Source of the DNA: Cavenderia fasciculata | Taxonomy: Eukaryota; Evosea; Eumycetozoa; Acytosteliales; Cavenderiaceae | Length of the DNA stretch: 64,000 nt | Reading direction: 5' to 3' | Assembly: GCF_000203815.1 (NCBI RefSeq) | Contig: NW_004457735.1 | Coordinates: 2,108,001 to 2,172,000, forward strand | Shown: in pieces, positions 1 to 12,300 of the stretch | How the letters are laid out: each line of letters starts with the position of its first letter | Numbering within the stretch: position 1 is the stretch's first letter | Program-made: the position numbers and the translations under genes | The notes under the pieces: generated by a model | Seen by the model: only the letters and a program-made list of their open reading frames with translations | Told to the model about the DNA's origin: nothing | The model's database searches: none

Positions 1-3000
1 ATACGAGAAAGGGCAATGGTAGCATGAAGAGAAACAAGACAAGAGATGACCTCTTTGACGCACTCATTCAAAGACATCTCGATATCAATGGGTACTGTCG
101 TTCAAAGGCACTGCAATCGTTGACCAGTCTTGTCACCAAGCACAAGATGCCCATAAGAATGACCAATGACATTGTAGAGGTTGCCATCGATCGTATCAAA
201 GACAGTTCATCAAATGTTCGTAGTAGTGCCCTCAAACTACTCACATGTATCATTTACGAGAGTCCATATGCTCCCAATATCACCAAAAAAAGATTCGTCA
301 ATCTCATCAATATTTTGGCAGAAATCTCTGACGATCTACAAAAACAAAACAAAGATAGATTGGCAACTTTGGATATCGAAGAAAATGAATTTGAAAATTC
401 TCAAGATGGTGTTAGAAAAGAGGAAAAAGAAAAAGAGGATAAAGATGATGATGACGAAGAAGAGGATGAAGATGAAGATGGAAAGAAAAAGAAGAAGAAA
501 AAAGACAAACAAGATGATGAAGAAATGGATATAGACCAAGATGATGACGATGTTGAAAAGAAGAAAAAGAAAAAAAAGGATGATGATGATGATAGTGATG
601 ATGGTTATGATGAAAATGGGAAATTGAAAAAAGAAGATATTGGTCTTGATAAAACTCTAAAAAAGCAAAAACAAAGTATTATTTTTAATTTTACACAAAC
701 TTCTGAATCTTTACAAGTATGTATAAAAAAAAAAAATCAAAAAGAAATAGAAAAAAAACCAACTAATCATTTATTTCTTTTTCTTCTAGTTACCAATGGA
801 AAAGGTAAAACTATTTTTAAAGGAATTTTTAAGCACAAGTGGAGCTGAACTCGAAGAATTATTAAAGAAATCAAAATTACAAATTTTGAGTTGGTTGGAT
901 CAAGGAAAACAATGGTGTTTTGGTGCTGTTAGATGTATAGAACTAGTCGAATCTTCAATGGAAACGATTTCAGAGTTATTGGGAAGTACAACCATCAAAG
1001 ATATTGAAGAGGCTGTCAACTTTTTCCAAGTTGGTTATGTCGCTGGTTTAGAATGTCTTAGAACTGAAGGTCTATCCAAAATGCTCCTTTTGATTCAACA
1101 CGAAAATCCAGCCATCAAGAATTGTGTTTCCAATTGTTTTGGTCAACTATTGCTTCATCCACCATCCGAGAATGAACCTACCCAGGCCGCTAGAGTACCC
1201 TATGAAATTGCTAAAAATCTCATAGACATTTCAATCAACAAAACTTTGGGTGAATTAACTTCCTTGGAGGATATTCTCTTTGAATTGGTCAGAGAAAGGA
1301 CCAAGGAGACAAAAGAAAATGGCAAAGTGGTAGTTGATAAAATTAAACATTTTATTCATGATAATGTTGTTAAATCACTTTGGGATATTTTTGGTATGAA
1401 GAGAAAAAGAAAAGGAAAATAATAATAATATTAATATCAAGATTTTATTTTATTTTAGAGGGAAAAGTTACATTATATAGAAGTACTTTAGATAAAAGAG
1501 GAGCTATTTTAGTTTTATCAATGATTGGTAAAGAACGTAATACAATTTTTGGTGATAAAATTAAAATATTGATTTCAAAAGGATTAGATTCTGTAAGTAT
1601 AGATAGAGACAACCAACTAAATAAGTTATATTAATATTTTTAATTTATTTTTTAGGGAGATATGTTTTGTTTAAAATATTCATGTATTTGTTTACAAAAA
1701 ATGAGAAAAAATACAATCACTGATCCAAGATTGGATAACCAAAATACGCTTTACAAGGAATTATTCACAAAATTGACCAATTTGGTTCTAGCCGAACCAA
1801 AGAATCAAAATGGATGGGTCATGTTTGCAGAACAAGCAATCAATGCAATCTATTCACTCAGTAGTTTGCCCGATGAATACATGATGACTATTTTAACAAA
1901 AATGTCAGATGCAGTCACCAAAGACTCAACCGTTTCATTGGCTTCAAGATTCTTTTTTGTCATTGGTCATATTACCATCAAACATTTGGTCTATATTGAT
2001 GAAGTCATATCAAGAGTAACACTCGAACGTATACAGAAAAAGGAAAAGGAAAAGGCTGCAAAGAGCGAAAAGAGTGAAATGGATAAGGAATTGGAAAATA
2101 TTCAAGGTGGTGATACAGATGATGGTGATGAATTCCTTCAACCAAGAGCTCAAAAAGAATTAATTTCTCAAAGTACTTTAATTGGTGCACTGAGTGAAAT
2201 TATTGTTACCATTTGTAGATCTTTTGATGATTTGGTATGACAAGAGATTGATAATCAAAGAGTTTAAAAAAAAAAAAACTAATAGTTGTATTTATTTTTT
2301 ATAGGATGATGATGAAGATTTACGTTGTTCTGCAGTATTGGCTTTTTGTAAAATAATGTTGGTCGATGAAGACTTTTGTAGAAATCATCTTCCAACGTTG
2401 ATTGATATCTTGGAGAAATGTAAATCACATCGACTTCGATCGAATATTGTCATCTGTTTGGGTGATATGACTATTCGTTTCCCAAATTTACTTGGAGAAT
2501 ATACAACAAAGATCTATGGACAATTGGACAATGTTGATCCACTGTCAAGAAAGGACGCCCTCATGGTTTTAATGCATCTTATCCTCGCAAATATGTTAAA
2601 GTTTAAGGCACAAGCATCAAATATCGCAATTTGTACGCAAGATCCTGATCCGGTCATTAGAAATTATGCTTCATCCTTTTTCCGTAAAATTGATCCAGAT
2701 GGTAAAGTATCTCTGAAATTTTAAAAGAAAAGAAAATAACTATATTTATTGTATCATTAACCATTTTTCTCTCTCTTTTTTTTTTTATGATTATTATAGT
2801 TATATACAATCATTTACCAGAAATTATATCAAATCTAAATGATAATGTAAAATTAAAACCAAAACAAATTAGATCCATTTTTGAATACCTGTTATCATTT
2901 ATAGAAAAAGAAAAAAAGAATGAAAATATTGTAGAGAAACTTTGTATTAGATTTAAAGATTCCAAAAGTATGTCAAACAAAAAAAAAATATTAAATGAAG

Positions 3001-3751
3001 AGTTTCACTAACTGGATTCTGTTCTTTTTTTTTTTTAGCAACTGGAGAATCACAAAATATTGCATTTTGTTTACAATTATTAAAGTATAATGAAAAATCG
3101 TTACGTACTTTATTAGACAAGTACAAAATCTATCAAGACAAATTGGCAGATGACGAGACTTATGGTTTTATGATTGCCATTATAGCAAAGGTAAAGAGAG
3201 CTCATCCACAAAGATCGGGTGAAATGAAACAGTTGCTCTATGAATTGGAACAAAAGTTTAATATCAAATCCAATGAAGACGAAGATGGAAACCCAATCGA
3301 TCGTGAACAAAATGTTTCTCCCACTAAACCAAAACCTGGCAAACCAAAAGCAGCTGCAAGAAAGAAAGGTGCAGCCTCTAAAAAGAAAAAAGATGCGTCT
3401 AGCGATGAAGAAGAGGACAATGACAATGATAGCGATGATGGAATGGATGTGGACACTCCCAAAAAACCAGCTAGAACACCGAGAAAGGCCGCTGCCACGA
3501 AAAAGGTCATTGACGACGACTCTGACGATTCAGATTCAGATTCACCATCACCATCAGACTCTGGCTCTGGATCAGAAAGCTCAGACGAGTCTATGGAAGA
3601 CCTATCCCCAAAAAAACCAGCTCCTGCAAAGTCTAAAAAGAAACCAGCAGCCAAACCAGCCTCAAAACCCACCAGCAAAAAAAGAGCAGCCAGTAAAAAA
3701 GTAGCCGAGTCTAGTAGCGATGAAAGTGAATCCGATGACAACTCTGATTAG
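1..3751 (+). CDS. ncapd2: Condensin complex subunit 1 (CAP-D2), 3' part, 5' end outside window
   Basis: Non-SMC HEAT-repeat subunit of condensin I, which compacts chromosomes in mitosis. Seven exons are visible: 1-716, 790-1393, 1459-1592, 1656-2234, 2305-2701, 2800-2967 and 3039-3751; phases agree throughout. The frame is open to the left edge, so the ATG at 24 is internal. The recognisable C-terminal CND1 blocks run in order: RSKALQSLT..., the helical block QVGYVAGLECLR, the stretch GDMTIRFPNLLGEYTTKIYG with the MHLIL block after it, then the LPEIIS and VEKLCIRF blocks seen in animal CAP-D2. A highly charged Asp/Glu/Lys insert lies at about 415-640, and the tail (3300-3751) is rich in Lys, Ser and Pro with Ser-Asp clusters that look like casein-kinase-2 sites. 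The family call is from sequence; the cellular role is inferred from the family. Confidence 0.93.
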
Positions 3752-4193
3752 CCTATTAATAAAATAAAATCGCGAACGTTTTTTTTTGTTTTGAAAAAAT
3801 ATCGGTGCCCGAGCTCCTTTGCAATGGGGAGGTAAAAGACTTTGATTTTTAACAAAATCGAGCGTCCCTGAGTGTCGTTTCGATTTTGTTAAAGCTCGAG
3901 CTTAAATTCAGCCTTTAACCTTAGGATTTCGAATAATCCGTGTTGAATTGAGTGAGCACTTGAAGCCATTGCTCTCTCTCTCTTATTGTTTCTTTCTCTT
4001 CCTTTAAAACGATTAAAAAAAAAAAGAAGAAGAATCTTTATCATTCTTCTTTTAAAGTATTGTGGTCCTCATTTGATCAACTTCATCATCTTTTATTCTC
4101 TTTACAATCCCCAATCACTATCAGATACACAGTGTTTTATCTTTTTTTTTTTTTTTTTGAATAATCACCCAACAAAAAAACAGAACCATAAAG
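3752..4193. other. Intergenic, about 440 nt, with one long inverted repeat
   Basis: No gene seen. The segment 3790-3960 is less AT-rich than its flanks and carries a perfect 14-nt inverted repeat, arms 3848-3861 and 3880-3893. T runs at about 4142-4158 precede the next gene. Confidence 0.6.
3848..3893. repeat. Perfect 14-nt inverted repeat with 18-nt loop
   Basis: Left arm 3848-3861 (TTTAACAAAATCGA) and right arm 3880-3893 are exact reverse complements. It lies about 100 nt after the condensin stop codon and could be a 3'-end structure or part of a small RNA. No function is known to me. Confidence 0.6.
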
Positions 4194-6291
4194 ATGAATA
4201 CACTATTTCACTATTATTTATAATCATTGCTATATGTGTAGTACCATCATATCAACAATTTGCAACTCACACTTGGTCAGGCAACGCTGGTGACAACAAT
4301 TTTATGAATGGTGCTAATTGGATTCCTATAACAGCAGCACCGAATGCAAACTTTAACATTATCATCGGTTTTGGTACGTCAATCTATCTTGACGGTAATG
4401 TACAAGTCAACTCGCTCACAATCTCACAGGCCTCTAGTAATACACCTGTAAACTTTGAAATCCGTGGAGGTTCAAAACTGACGACACAACAGGTCAATGT
4501 CATAGCTGGAACTCTCACTGTCAACGGAGCAACAGTTGTTTCAAACGACTTTTATGCCAGCAGCACTGGAAATACTGTTCTCCTTGGACAAGCTTCTCTT
4601 GTAATCCCCAATATTTGGGCCAACGGCACCTCTGTTGTAACGACAGCCGGACAAGCTAGCATCAATACCACCTTGGCCACTTTTTCACAGAGTGCAACCT
4701 TTAATGCTTCCTCGTCTACCCAATTCAACGGTGATTTAAAGATGACTCAAACCAGTCTGTTCAAGGTTGTAGGTCCAGGTGCAACATTTACTGCTCCATC
4801 ACTCGTTACCTATGACTCTGCAGTGGTGACCACTCAGGAATCTGCCATTTTGTTAAACAAATTCGATGCCTACTCTACCCAAACCTCTGTATTCAACCAA
4901 TCCATTGTTACTATCGATGGAGACATGTCAGTAAGCTCCCAGTCATCACTCACATTCCAAAGCCAATCCATCTTTACCATCATGAATGCAGATGCATTGA
5001 CAACTTCCATTTCAGGTCCAGTCAAATTCCTCCAATCCCGATTCGATATTGCCAACACATCTTATGTCCCAGTATTGGCTGCAAACATTACCGGTGTTGC
5101 CTCTGAAATCAATATCTGGGGTACCATTAAAATTGCAACCAATGTTAGATTCGATTGCGCAAGTTGCAACATTACAACCAATGATGAAGGATATATCAGA
5201 TTTGAAATGAATTCACGTACCAATTGGACAAACACTCAATTTATTAATAATGCTAAAGTTTTCGTTGCTGCCAAGGTAATTATAAAATATTTATCTATAT
5301 CTTTGAAAATATTAACTTTATTTATTTATTTATTTATTTATTTTTAGATGCTAATGCCATTTGGAAATAATATTTTAAATACAGGATATCTTGATTATTG
5401 TGCCGATATTTTTATTGATTCTGTCAATAATACCGTCGCTGATACCAACACTTCACACATTATTACCAATACAGGACAATGGATTTGTTACACACCAATG
5501 CACAATATCATGAGTGCTCCATTCCTCAATCAAGGTGAAATCAAGATGACACGTGGAAATGTGACATTTAACAAGTTGAGACAAGAATCTGGAAGTATCG
5601 GTCTACTCAACGGTATGCTCTTTTCAAACAATACTATTGAAATCTTGGATGGTCTTTTGTATGGATCAGGTAGAATTTATGGTAATGTCAGCAACTCTGG
5701 TCAAATCTTTAATATCACAGATATCAATAATCCAGTTTCATCTATTATTCTTACTGGTTCATTGAATCATACTGGTTCAATTGGTATTATTATTACCAAT
5801 ACTACAAACTTTTCATCTTGTATGTAAATTAATTTAATTACAAAGGTATATTTATTTATTTATAAATAATTAATTTAAATGTAGTAAATATTACACAAAA
5901 TTTAATTGTATCAAATGGAACATTAACAATCAAGATTAATCAAGATGTTGCAAATGGAACTGAAATTAATTTGATGCAATACAGTCAAATGGAGGGAAGC
6001 TTTTCAAAGATTAATATTGTTACCTATGACCCAGCAACTGGACAAGAAAAAGAAGCAGACGAATGTAAATATACTACTAAGGATAATGGTCCATCCTTTT
6101 CTTTGCTTATTGGCAATGACGAATGTTCAGATATAGGTGATGACAAAAAAGTTCCAAAAGCATTGATTATCGGTTTGGTTGTTGGTATTGTAGGTGCTGC
6201 CTTATTGGTTGCCCTACTAGTTGCCAATCGTACTAGAATTAGATTATTTTCAAAGAAAACCTATAATATTCGTATGGGTTCTAAAAAATAA
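4194..6291 (+). CDS. Secreted, probably type I membrane, beta-rich surface protein; apparent frameshift at the signal peptide
   Basis: Exons 4194-5275, 5348-5819 and 5885-6291. The mature part starts around FATHTWSGNAGDNN and is a long run of short beta-prone, Asn/Ser/Thr-rich strands with many N-glycosylation sequons, suggestive of a beta-solenoid or adhesin-like ectodomain. A single hydrophobic helix (IIGLVVGIVGAALLVALLV) near the C terminus is followed by a short basic tail ending GSKK. The ATG at 4194 opens MNTLF, but its frame stops after nine codons; the frame of the mature protein encodes a clear hydrophobic signal core with no ATG of its own (nearest upstream ATG 3986, with an implausible N terminus). 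With one more T in the run near 4206-4208 the signal peptide would be continuous, and the spliced length is one base short of a multiple of three. I do not recognise the family. A surface role is inferred. Confidence 0.72.
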
Positions 6292-6424
6292 ATCAAACAA
6301 TATTCAATTATTATTATTATTATTTTAAATTATATATAAGTATTATTATTCTCTGTGTCAATTATTATTTATTATTATTATTTTCTGTGGCCTATCTTTT
6401 CATTATTATTATTTGTTTTTTTTT

Positions 6425-7929
6425 TTAGAGCTTTGAAATGACAGCATCAGTAAAGTCCTTGGTACCAGAGTTACCTCCCAAATCCTTGGTGGTAGCCTTA
6501 CCTTCGGCGATGGTGGTAAGGATGGCAGATTCGATACGTTGAGCATGTTCGTTGAAACCGAGATGACGCAACATCATAATACCAGAGAGCAAGAGGGCAG
6601 TTGGGTTAGCCTTTCCTTGACCGGCAATATCTGGGGCGGTACCGTGGACGGCTTCAAAGATGGCAGCGCCATTCTCACCGATATTTCCAGATGGGGTCAA
6701 ACCCAAACCACCAATCAAACCAGCACACAAATCACTGACAATATCACCATAGAGATTTGGTAAAACCATAACGTCGAGCTTTGATGGGTTGAGAACCAAC
6801 TACGAAAAATGGGAAGGAAACAAATTTGATTAGTTAACTATGTCATATTCTTCTTTTACCTTTCTATCTATCTATCTATCTATTGTACATACTTGCATAC
6901 AGTTGTTATCAACAACCATTTCTTCATATTTAATAGTTGGGTAACGAGTTGAAACTTCACGACAGGTCTTGACAAACAAACCATCAGATTGCTTCATAAT
7001 GTTAGCCTTGTGAACACAGGTAACCTTTTGACGGTTATTGGCCAAAGCATATTGGAAAGCATAGTTGGCAACTCTTGCGGAAGCTTCCTTGGTAATGACC
7101 TTGATACTTTGGGCTACACCCTTGACTGGCTAAAAATAGGAATTAAAAAAAAAATATTAATACTAGTCCCAAGTTTGTTGTAGGTTTTCATATCGTTCCT
7201 GTCTGTACATACCATATTTTCGATACCTGAATATTCACCTTCAGTGTTTTCTCTAATGACAACAGTGTTTACGTCATCATAACGAGTCTTGAAACCTGGA
7301 ATAGAAAGACATGGACGAACGTTGGCGTAGAGGTTGAAAGTCTTTCTGAGGGCAAGGTTGAGAGATTGATGACCAGTTCCAATTGGAGTACCCAATGGAC
7401 CCTTCAAACCAACCTTATTTCTGTGAATCGATGCAATGACTTCGTCAGAAACACCAGTTTGGGCATTGACGTTAACGGTTTCCCATTCAATTGGTGCCTT
7501 GGCAGCTGCAAAGATAATCTTGACAGCATCTGAAATCTCTGGACCAATACCATCACCTGGAATTAAAGTAACCTTTACCTTCTATATAAATTATATATTA
7601 TAAATGTTAAAATATATTGATTAATCATTATATGTTTTGTATGATATGATGTTCTATATGTGGTCATATTGTATTGTTGGTTGTGCCATGATGATGAGTA
7701 AGTTATGTCTCTTTGTATAATGATCGAAAAAGTGCTGTATACTATCTAAATCTACAATGACATCTTGTTGCTGTCCTTGTTTCATTCATTCGTTCATCAA
7801 CCAACTAATTACACCACTATATATGATCGATCATAAATGTTTTCTCTTTCTCTCTCTCTAATTTACATTTGCGGTGGAGTATTGTCTAATAGAGATATTA
7901 GATAATGATCTGACAGCTGATTTGAACAT
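6425..7929 (-). CDS. Isocitrate dehydrogenase [NAD+] subunit, mitochondrial, catalytic (IDH3A-like) type
   Basis: Oxidatively decarboxylates isocitrate to 2-oxoglutarate in the mitochondrial TCA cycle. Four exons on the minus strand: 7929-7867, 7581-7213, 7129-6893 and 6799-6425, giving 347 residues, normal for the family. The small first exon encodes [20 protein letters not shown], a textbook mitochondrial presequence; without it the protein would lack both start and targeting signal. Family landmarks are IPGDGIGPE near the start, [20 protein letters not shown], the [14 protein letters not shown] loop, VHKANIMK and [21 protein letters not shown] with [20 protein letters not shown]. The intact LYGDI/SDL and HGTAPDIAG blocks favour the catalytic (yeast IDH2/human IDH3A) type over the regulatory type. 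Assignment to idhA or idhB was not attempted. Confidence 0.95.
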
Positions 7930-8021
7930 CTTTGACTATTCTATATTGAGATAATATATAATCGAAAAGGGGTGTATAATGTTTGAAATTAACGACACGA
8001 ATGAATGAGTGATCAAAAACG

Positions 8022-8046
8022 AAAAAAAAAAAAAAAAAAAAAAAAA
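8022..8046 (+). repeat. 25-nt poly-A tract
   Basis: Uninterrupted A run on the plus strand between the 5' end of the isocitrate dehydrogenase gene and the 3' end of the next minus-strand gene. Confidence 0.9.
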
Positions 8047-8102
8047 GAAAAAGCTTTGCAAGTAAATTAATTTATTGTCAGTTTCTTTGCAACAAGATCT
8101 TG

Positions 8103-9304
8103 CTATTGAATCTCTTTTAATTCTATAGACGGGTTTCTGTTTTCGGTCATCGATGGTGAATTATTACTATTATTATTACTATTCTTATTCTTTCCATTGC
8201 TACCATTGCTACCACCACTACTACCAACTCCAACAACATTATTATTATTACTGTTGTTACCAAAAGATAAAGCAGATGATATGGATGAAGAGATGATGGC
8301 TTTTGATTTTTCCCATGGAGAAAGATTGTAGGCATAGAGAATACCAAGTGCAGGTATAATCTCTGTTATTACCAATCCGACAAATGAAAAGGTAATGTCT
8401 GACAACTCGGTGGCCACCAATATGAGAACAAAGAAACAATGCAAGACAAACCCTATCGAAGAGGTAATCGTAACGACATAGATCTTGCGTTGTGTGTCGC
8501 TTACAGCATCCGAGGAATTCTTGTTTCCCTTGGTTTGGTGGTCCCTAAACACTTTCATCATGTTAAAAATGTTGATACCGAGATAAAAGAATGCACCACC
8601 AATAATGAGCGAGATCACTGCCTGAAAGACTGCATAGACAATGGATACAATCTTTTGAGGTGGTGTTGTTTGGAGAGTGTGGAGATACCGTCCACCACAA
8701 TTGTTGGTGGGTACTTCTGCCACTGTGAAATGGAATACCAAGACAATGATGATGAATAGGATGTAGAGCACTACATTGACGCTACCAATCATGAGTGATA
8801 TACGCCTACGGAAATTAGATCTTCTCGTATTACCATTAATGATAATATACCAGAGTACAATGATAATGGTAAATGATGAAAAGTAGATAAAAGTAGGCAA
8901 CACGACGAGAATATAGTCTGCAACGGCCGAGTTTTGGAGGGTACCAGATGGTAACACGAAAAAGTAGACCGCCCGAATAATGATAAACGTTGTGACAGTC
9001 AAGACCAACAAATGAACGAGCTTGAATGATTTGGCGAGTACCAGTCGATCACGCAACGCTCCAATACCAAGCTGGAATACTCCCCACACTCCACACAACA
9101 AGAAAAGCACGGCCAATGCGTAGACCAGTTTTGTGGCATTCTTGTCAAATGGTTTGTAGGTTTCACTCTTGTAATTATCCACACGCACAATGGCAAAGTA
9201 AGTGTCATGAGCACTAACATTTTCAAATCTTGCACAAATCATCTTTACTCCATTTCTTTGTGTATCAGATATAATTTGGGTAATCATTTCTAATGGAACC
9301 AATA

Positions 9305-9359
<55 letters not shown>

Positions 9360-12300
9360 GTCTTTAATGAATGCAAAATCGTATATGGGATACATATCTA
9401 AATCTACAAACCCATCTTCTTCTTCATCTTGTTCACTAATATCATCAAGACAGACTATAAATGATTGAGCACCATTTGAATTGATTTTGATACCATCTGA
9501 TATGATTGTACCGACAACAGCTCCATTTTGATTATAAATGGCAAATTCTGGTGGTTTGGTATATGATACAAAGTTGGAGGAGAGTGTTTGAACGGTTGTA
9601 GATTTGTATAGTTGATGACTGACCATACTGACGAGTACACTTGCACAAAAGTAGGGAACTGACTCTATTGTGAAATTAATTCGACCATAACTAAATTCAA
9701 ATGCAGATTCTTCCAATGCGCATGGGTTGCTCTCACCTAGCAACAATGAAGAAGATGAAAAACAAGAATCACCTCTCTTTTCATTACTGCAACTACATGC
9801 TATTGATTCGAGGTTGTCTTGAATACGTTCGACTCTGCACAATGACGATGATCTAAGTGCTTCGGATATACCAAATTGATGAGAGATGAGTATTTTGGAG
9901 GCAAAGTTTTCAAAAGAGAGGACTGGACGCATGGCAGAGGGTGTTATAAATTGTGGTGATGATTTCCAACCAGTGACCGAGACATACTTTCCCGGGATCC
10001 AATGGGCATTGGTCCATTTAAATTTGTTGGTCCATTGGTTGAGAGTCGATTTACATGAATCACATTGTTGACGTGTCATTTGATTGAATCGATAATTCAA
10101 TCCTATAAAGGTTATATATTCAGTGACGATTTTACATCCCATCTGTGATGTACATTGTTGTGCCGATTGAGATGGTGTCCACCATTGATAGACAACCGAA
10201 CCATTTGATAATTGTTCGCATTGTTGTCGTGTTGTTATGTTGGGTGTAGATAGGTAACACCCATTTGGTGAATCATTTTCAGTTAAAATATCACATGATG
10301 GAAGATATGATAACGGATTGAGAGCACGTTGATTACGAACACACTTTCCTCTATAGTCTAGGTAGTTTTTGTTTCCAGTTTGACTTTGTTGAAAGAAATA
10401 ATTGTCTGAACATTCACCTCCATTGTTTAGACAATCTTGTTTGTTGGCACAAGGTATTTCTTGAATGGTACATATGTTGTTGATGGATGGGTTGGTGCCA
10501 TACGGACTGTAACATTCCGATATGTCATATTGTTGACATGTCACCCATACATCTGTGCAAGTTGATTGATTTGCATTCAATTGAACTTGACAATATCCAA
10601 TCTCTTGGTTCCAAACTTGACCAATAGTACTTGTACAAATAGATTCCAGAGTGATTGTTGGGTTGATACAAATACCATCACCAAGATGTGTAACACATTT
10701 CATACCACATGACTGATCACATATTCCCAAAAGATTTTCACAATCTTGTTGTGACACACCATATCTATACTCTCCATTGGCCAATATACAGATAAACTGA
10801 TCGATAGTACAATTACTTTGATCCAATTCCTTGATGTTGTAACATTCCTGTTGGTCTTGACAATACGAACAGAATCCTCCAAATGCTTGGCAATCTACTT
10901 GTGAGAGTGGACCTTGCACCGTGCAGTACTGTCCATTTAGAGTACAGTTGGAGTGATAGTCAAATTTACTATAACGATATGAATTTTGTGCTTGGAATCG
11001 ATAGTCCATTGCTACATCGTGAATCGTTAGACACGCTTGATCATAGCAATCTGGCATTGGATAGGATTTATCGAAAATGATCTTTGATTCACCTTGAAGA
11101 TTGACACCATGCAACAAATGGAAATGGCGAAAAGACAAACCATTATCAGATACCAAATCGAGTGCACAATCATTTAATTTGAAAAGGTCGTAGAGGGGAT
11201 TGATAAATTCAATCGACAATGGGTCTTGACCTGGCAAATCGAATTCAACCTTTAGGAAATACGATGAAGTGACTGGTGATTGATCCAATACACATGCAAT
11301 ATAATCCATATCTTGATATTCTATTGGTAATTCACAATGTCTTGAGAATTGATTGCAATTACCAATAGCTGTTGTTATATTATTGTTGTCAAGACGTAGA
11401 TACTTTAGCAAGCAATCTGAATCCTCTGAACAAACAGTTGGAGAAGAGTAAATTTCTTGTTTACAGTTGGCAAGAGCATTTGAAATATTGAATTTAAATT
11501 GTTTGATTTCATGGTATGGTAGTTGACATGCGCCATTGTCTACATCTTGAATGGATTGAAAGTAATCAGAGAGAATGGATTGTGTGCACTGTGGCGAGTG
11601 ACACTGATCTGATACCTTGTCACTGTTTGCATTTGTAAATATGGTACGAGTATGTTCGACTGGATGTGGCTCACAACATTGGAAAAATAACAGAGCAGCA
11701 TTGCAACAAGGGTCTAGAAGAACCCTTGGATCAGACTCGTTGTAGGGATAGCTCACCACCTGAACAGAAACCTTTTGATTGGTGGTTTCTGCCATCTGGT
11801 AGGCTTGGTTTGAACAACCTGTCCAACCATCACGAAATGTCAACACATCAATCTGGTATCGTAACGAAGCAACCTCTATAAAATCTTTGGTTTGATACAT
11901 TTGTTGTTGTGTTGTGTCTATGAGATTGGTAACCGCGAGGAATTCTGTATAGTCACATGTTGGTGTCTTAATATCAAACTTGTATGTACCTGTTAAAGGG
12001 GTTCCACTAGCATCGACCAATACATTGGTAAACTCTAATATAGCGTTGCTTGCAATCGTATCAAAACTATAGTATTCATAGGTATGTTGCCACGACGATG
12101 AAAGTGCAATGTTGATTTGATAGGCTGCCGATTTAAATGGATTGTTTGTTTCATTGAGATTGATGACTCCATAGAACCCGTAATTAGACATTTCATCGAC
12201 GAAAAAGTTGGGGATGGGCCAGACAGGGTTACTGTATTGTCGGGGATAGTTCATAAAGAACATACTAGAGCTTGACCAGGTTGCAGACTCGAGTGGATAG

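Noticed and set aside
3920-3950. Possible tRNA B-box around GGATTTCGAATAATCC
   Set aside because: Does not fit the GGTTCRANYCC consensus and no acceptor or anticodon stems can be drawn around it.
3986-4193. N-terminal extension of the solenoid gene from ATG 3986
   Set aside because: It would place a Lys/Arg- and Phe-rich AT-derived stretch before the signal peptide; it looks like untranslated sequence read in an open frame.
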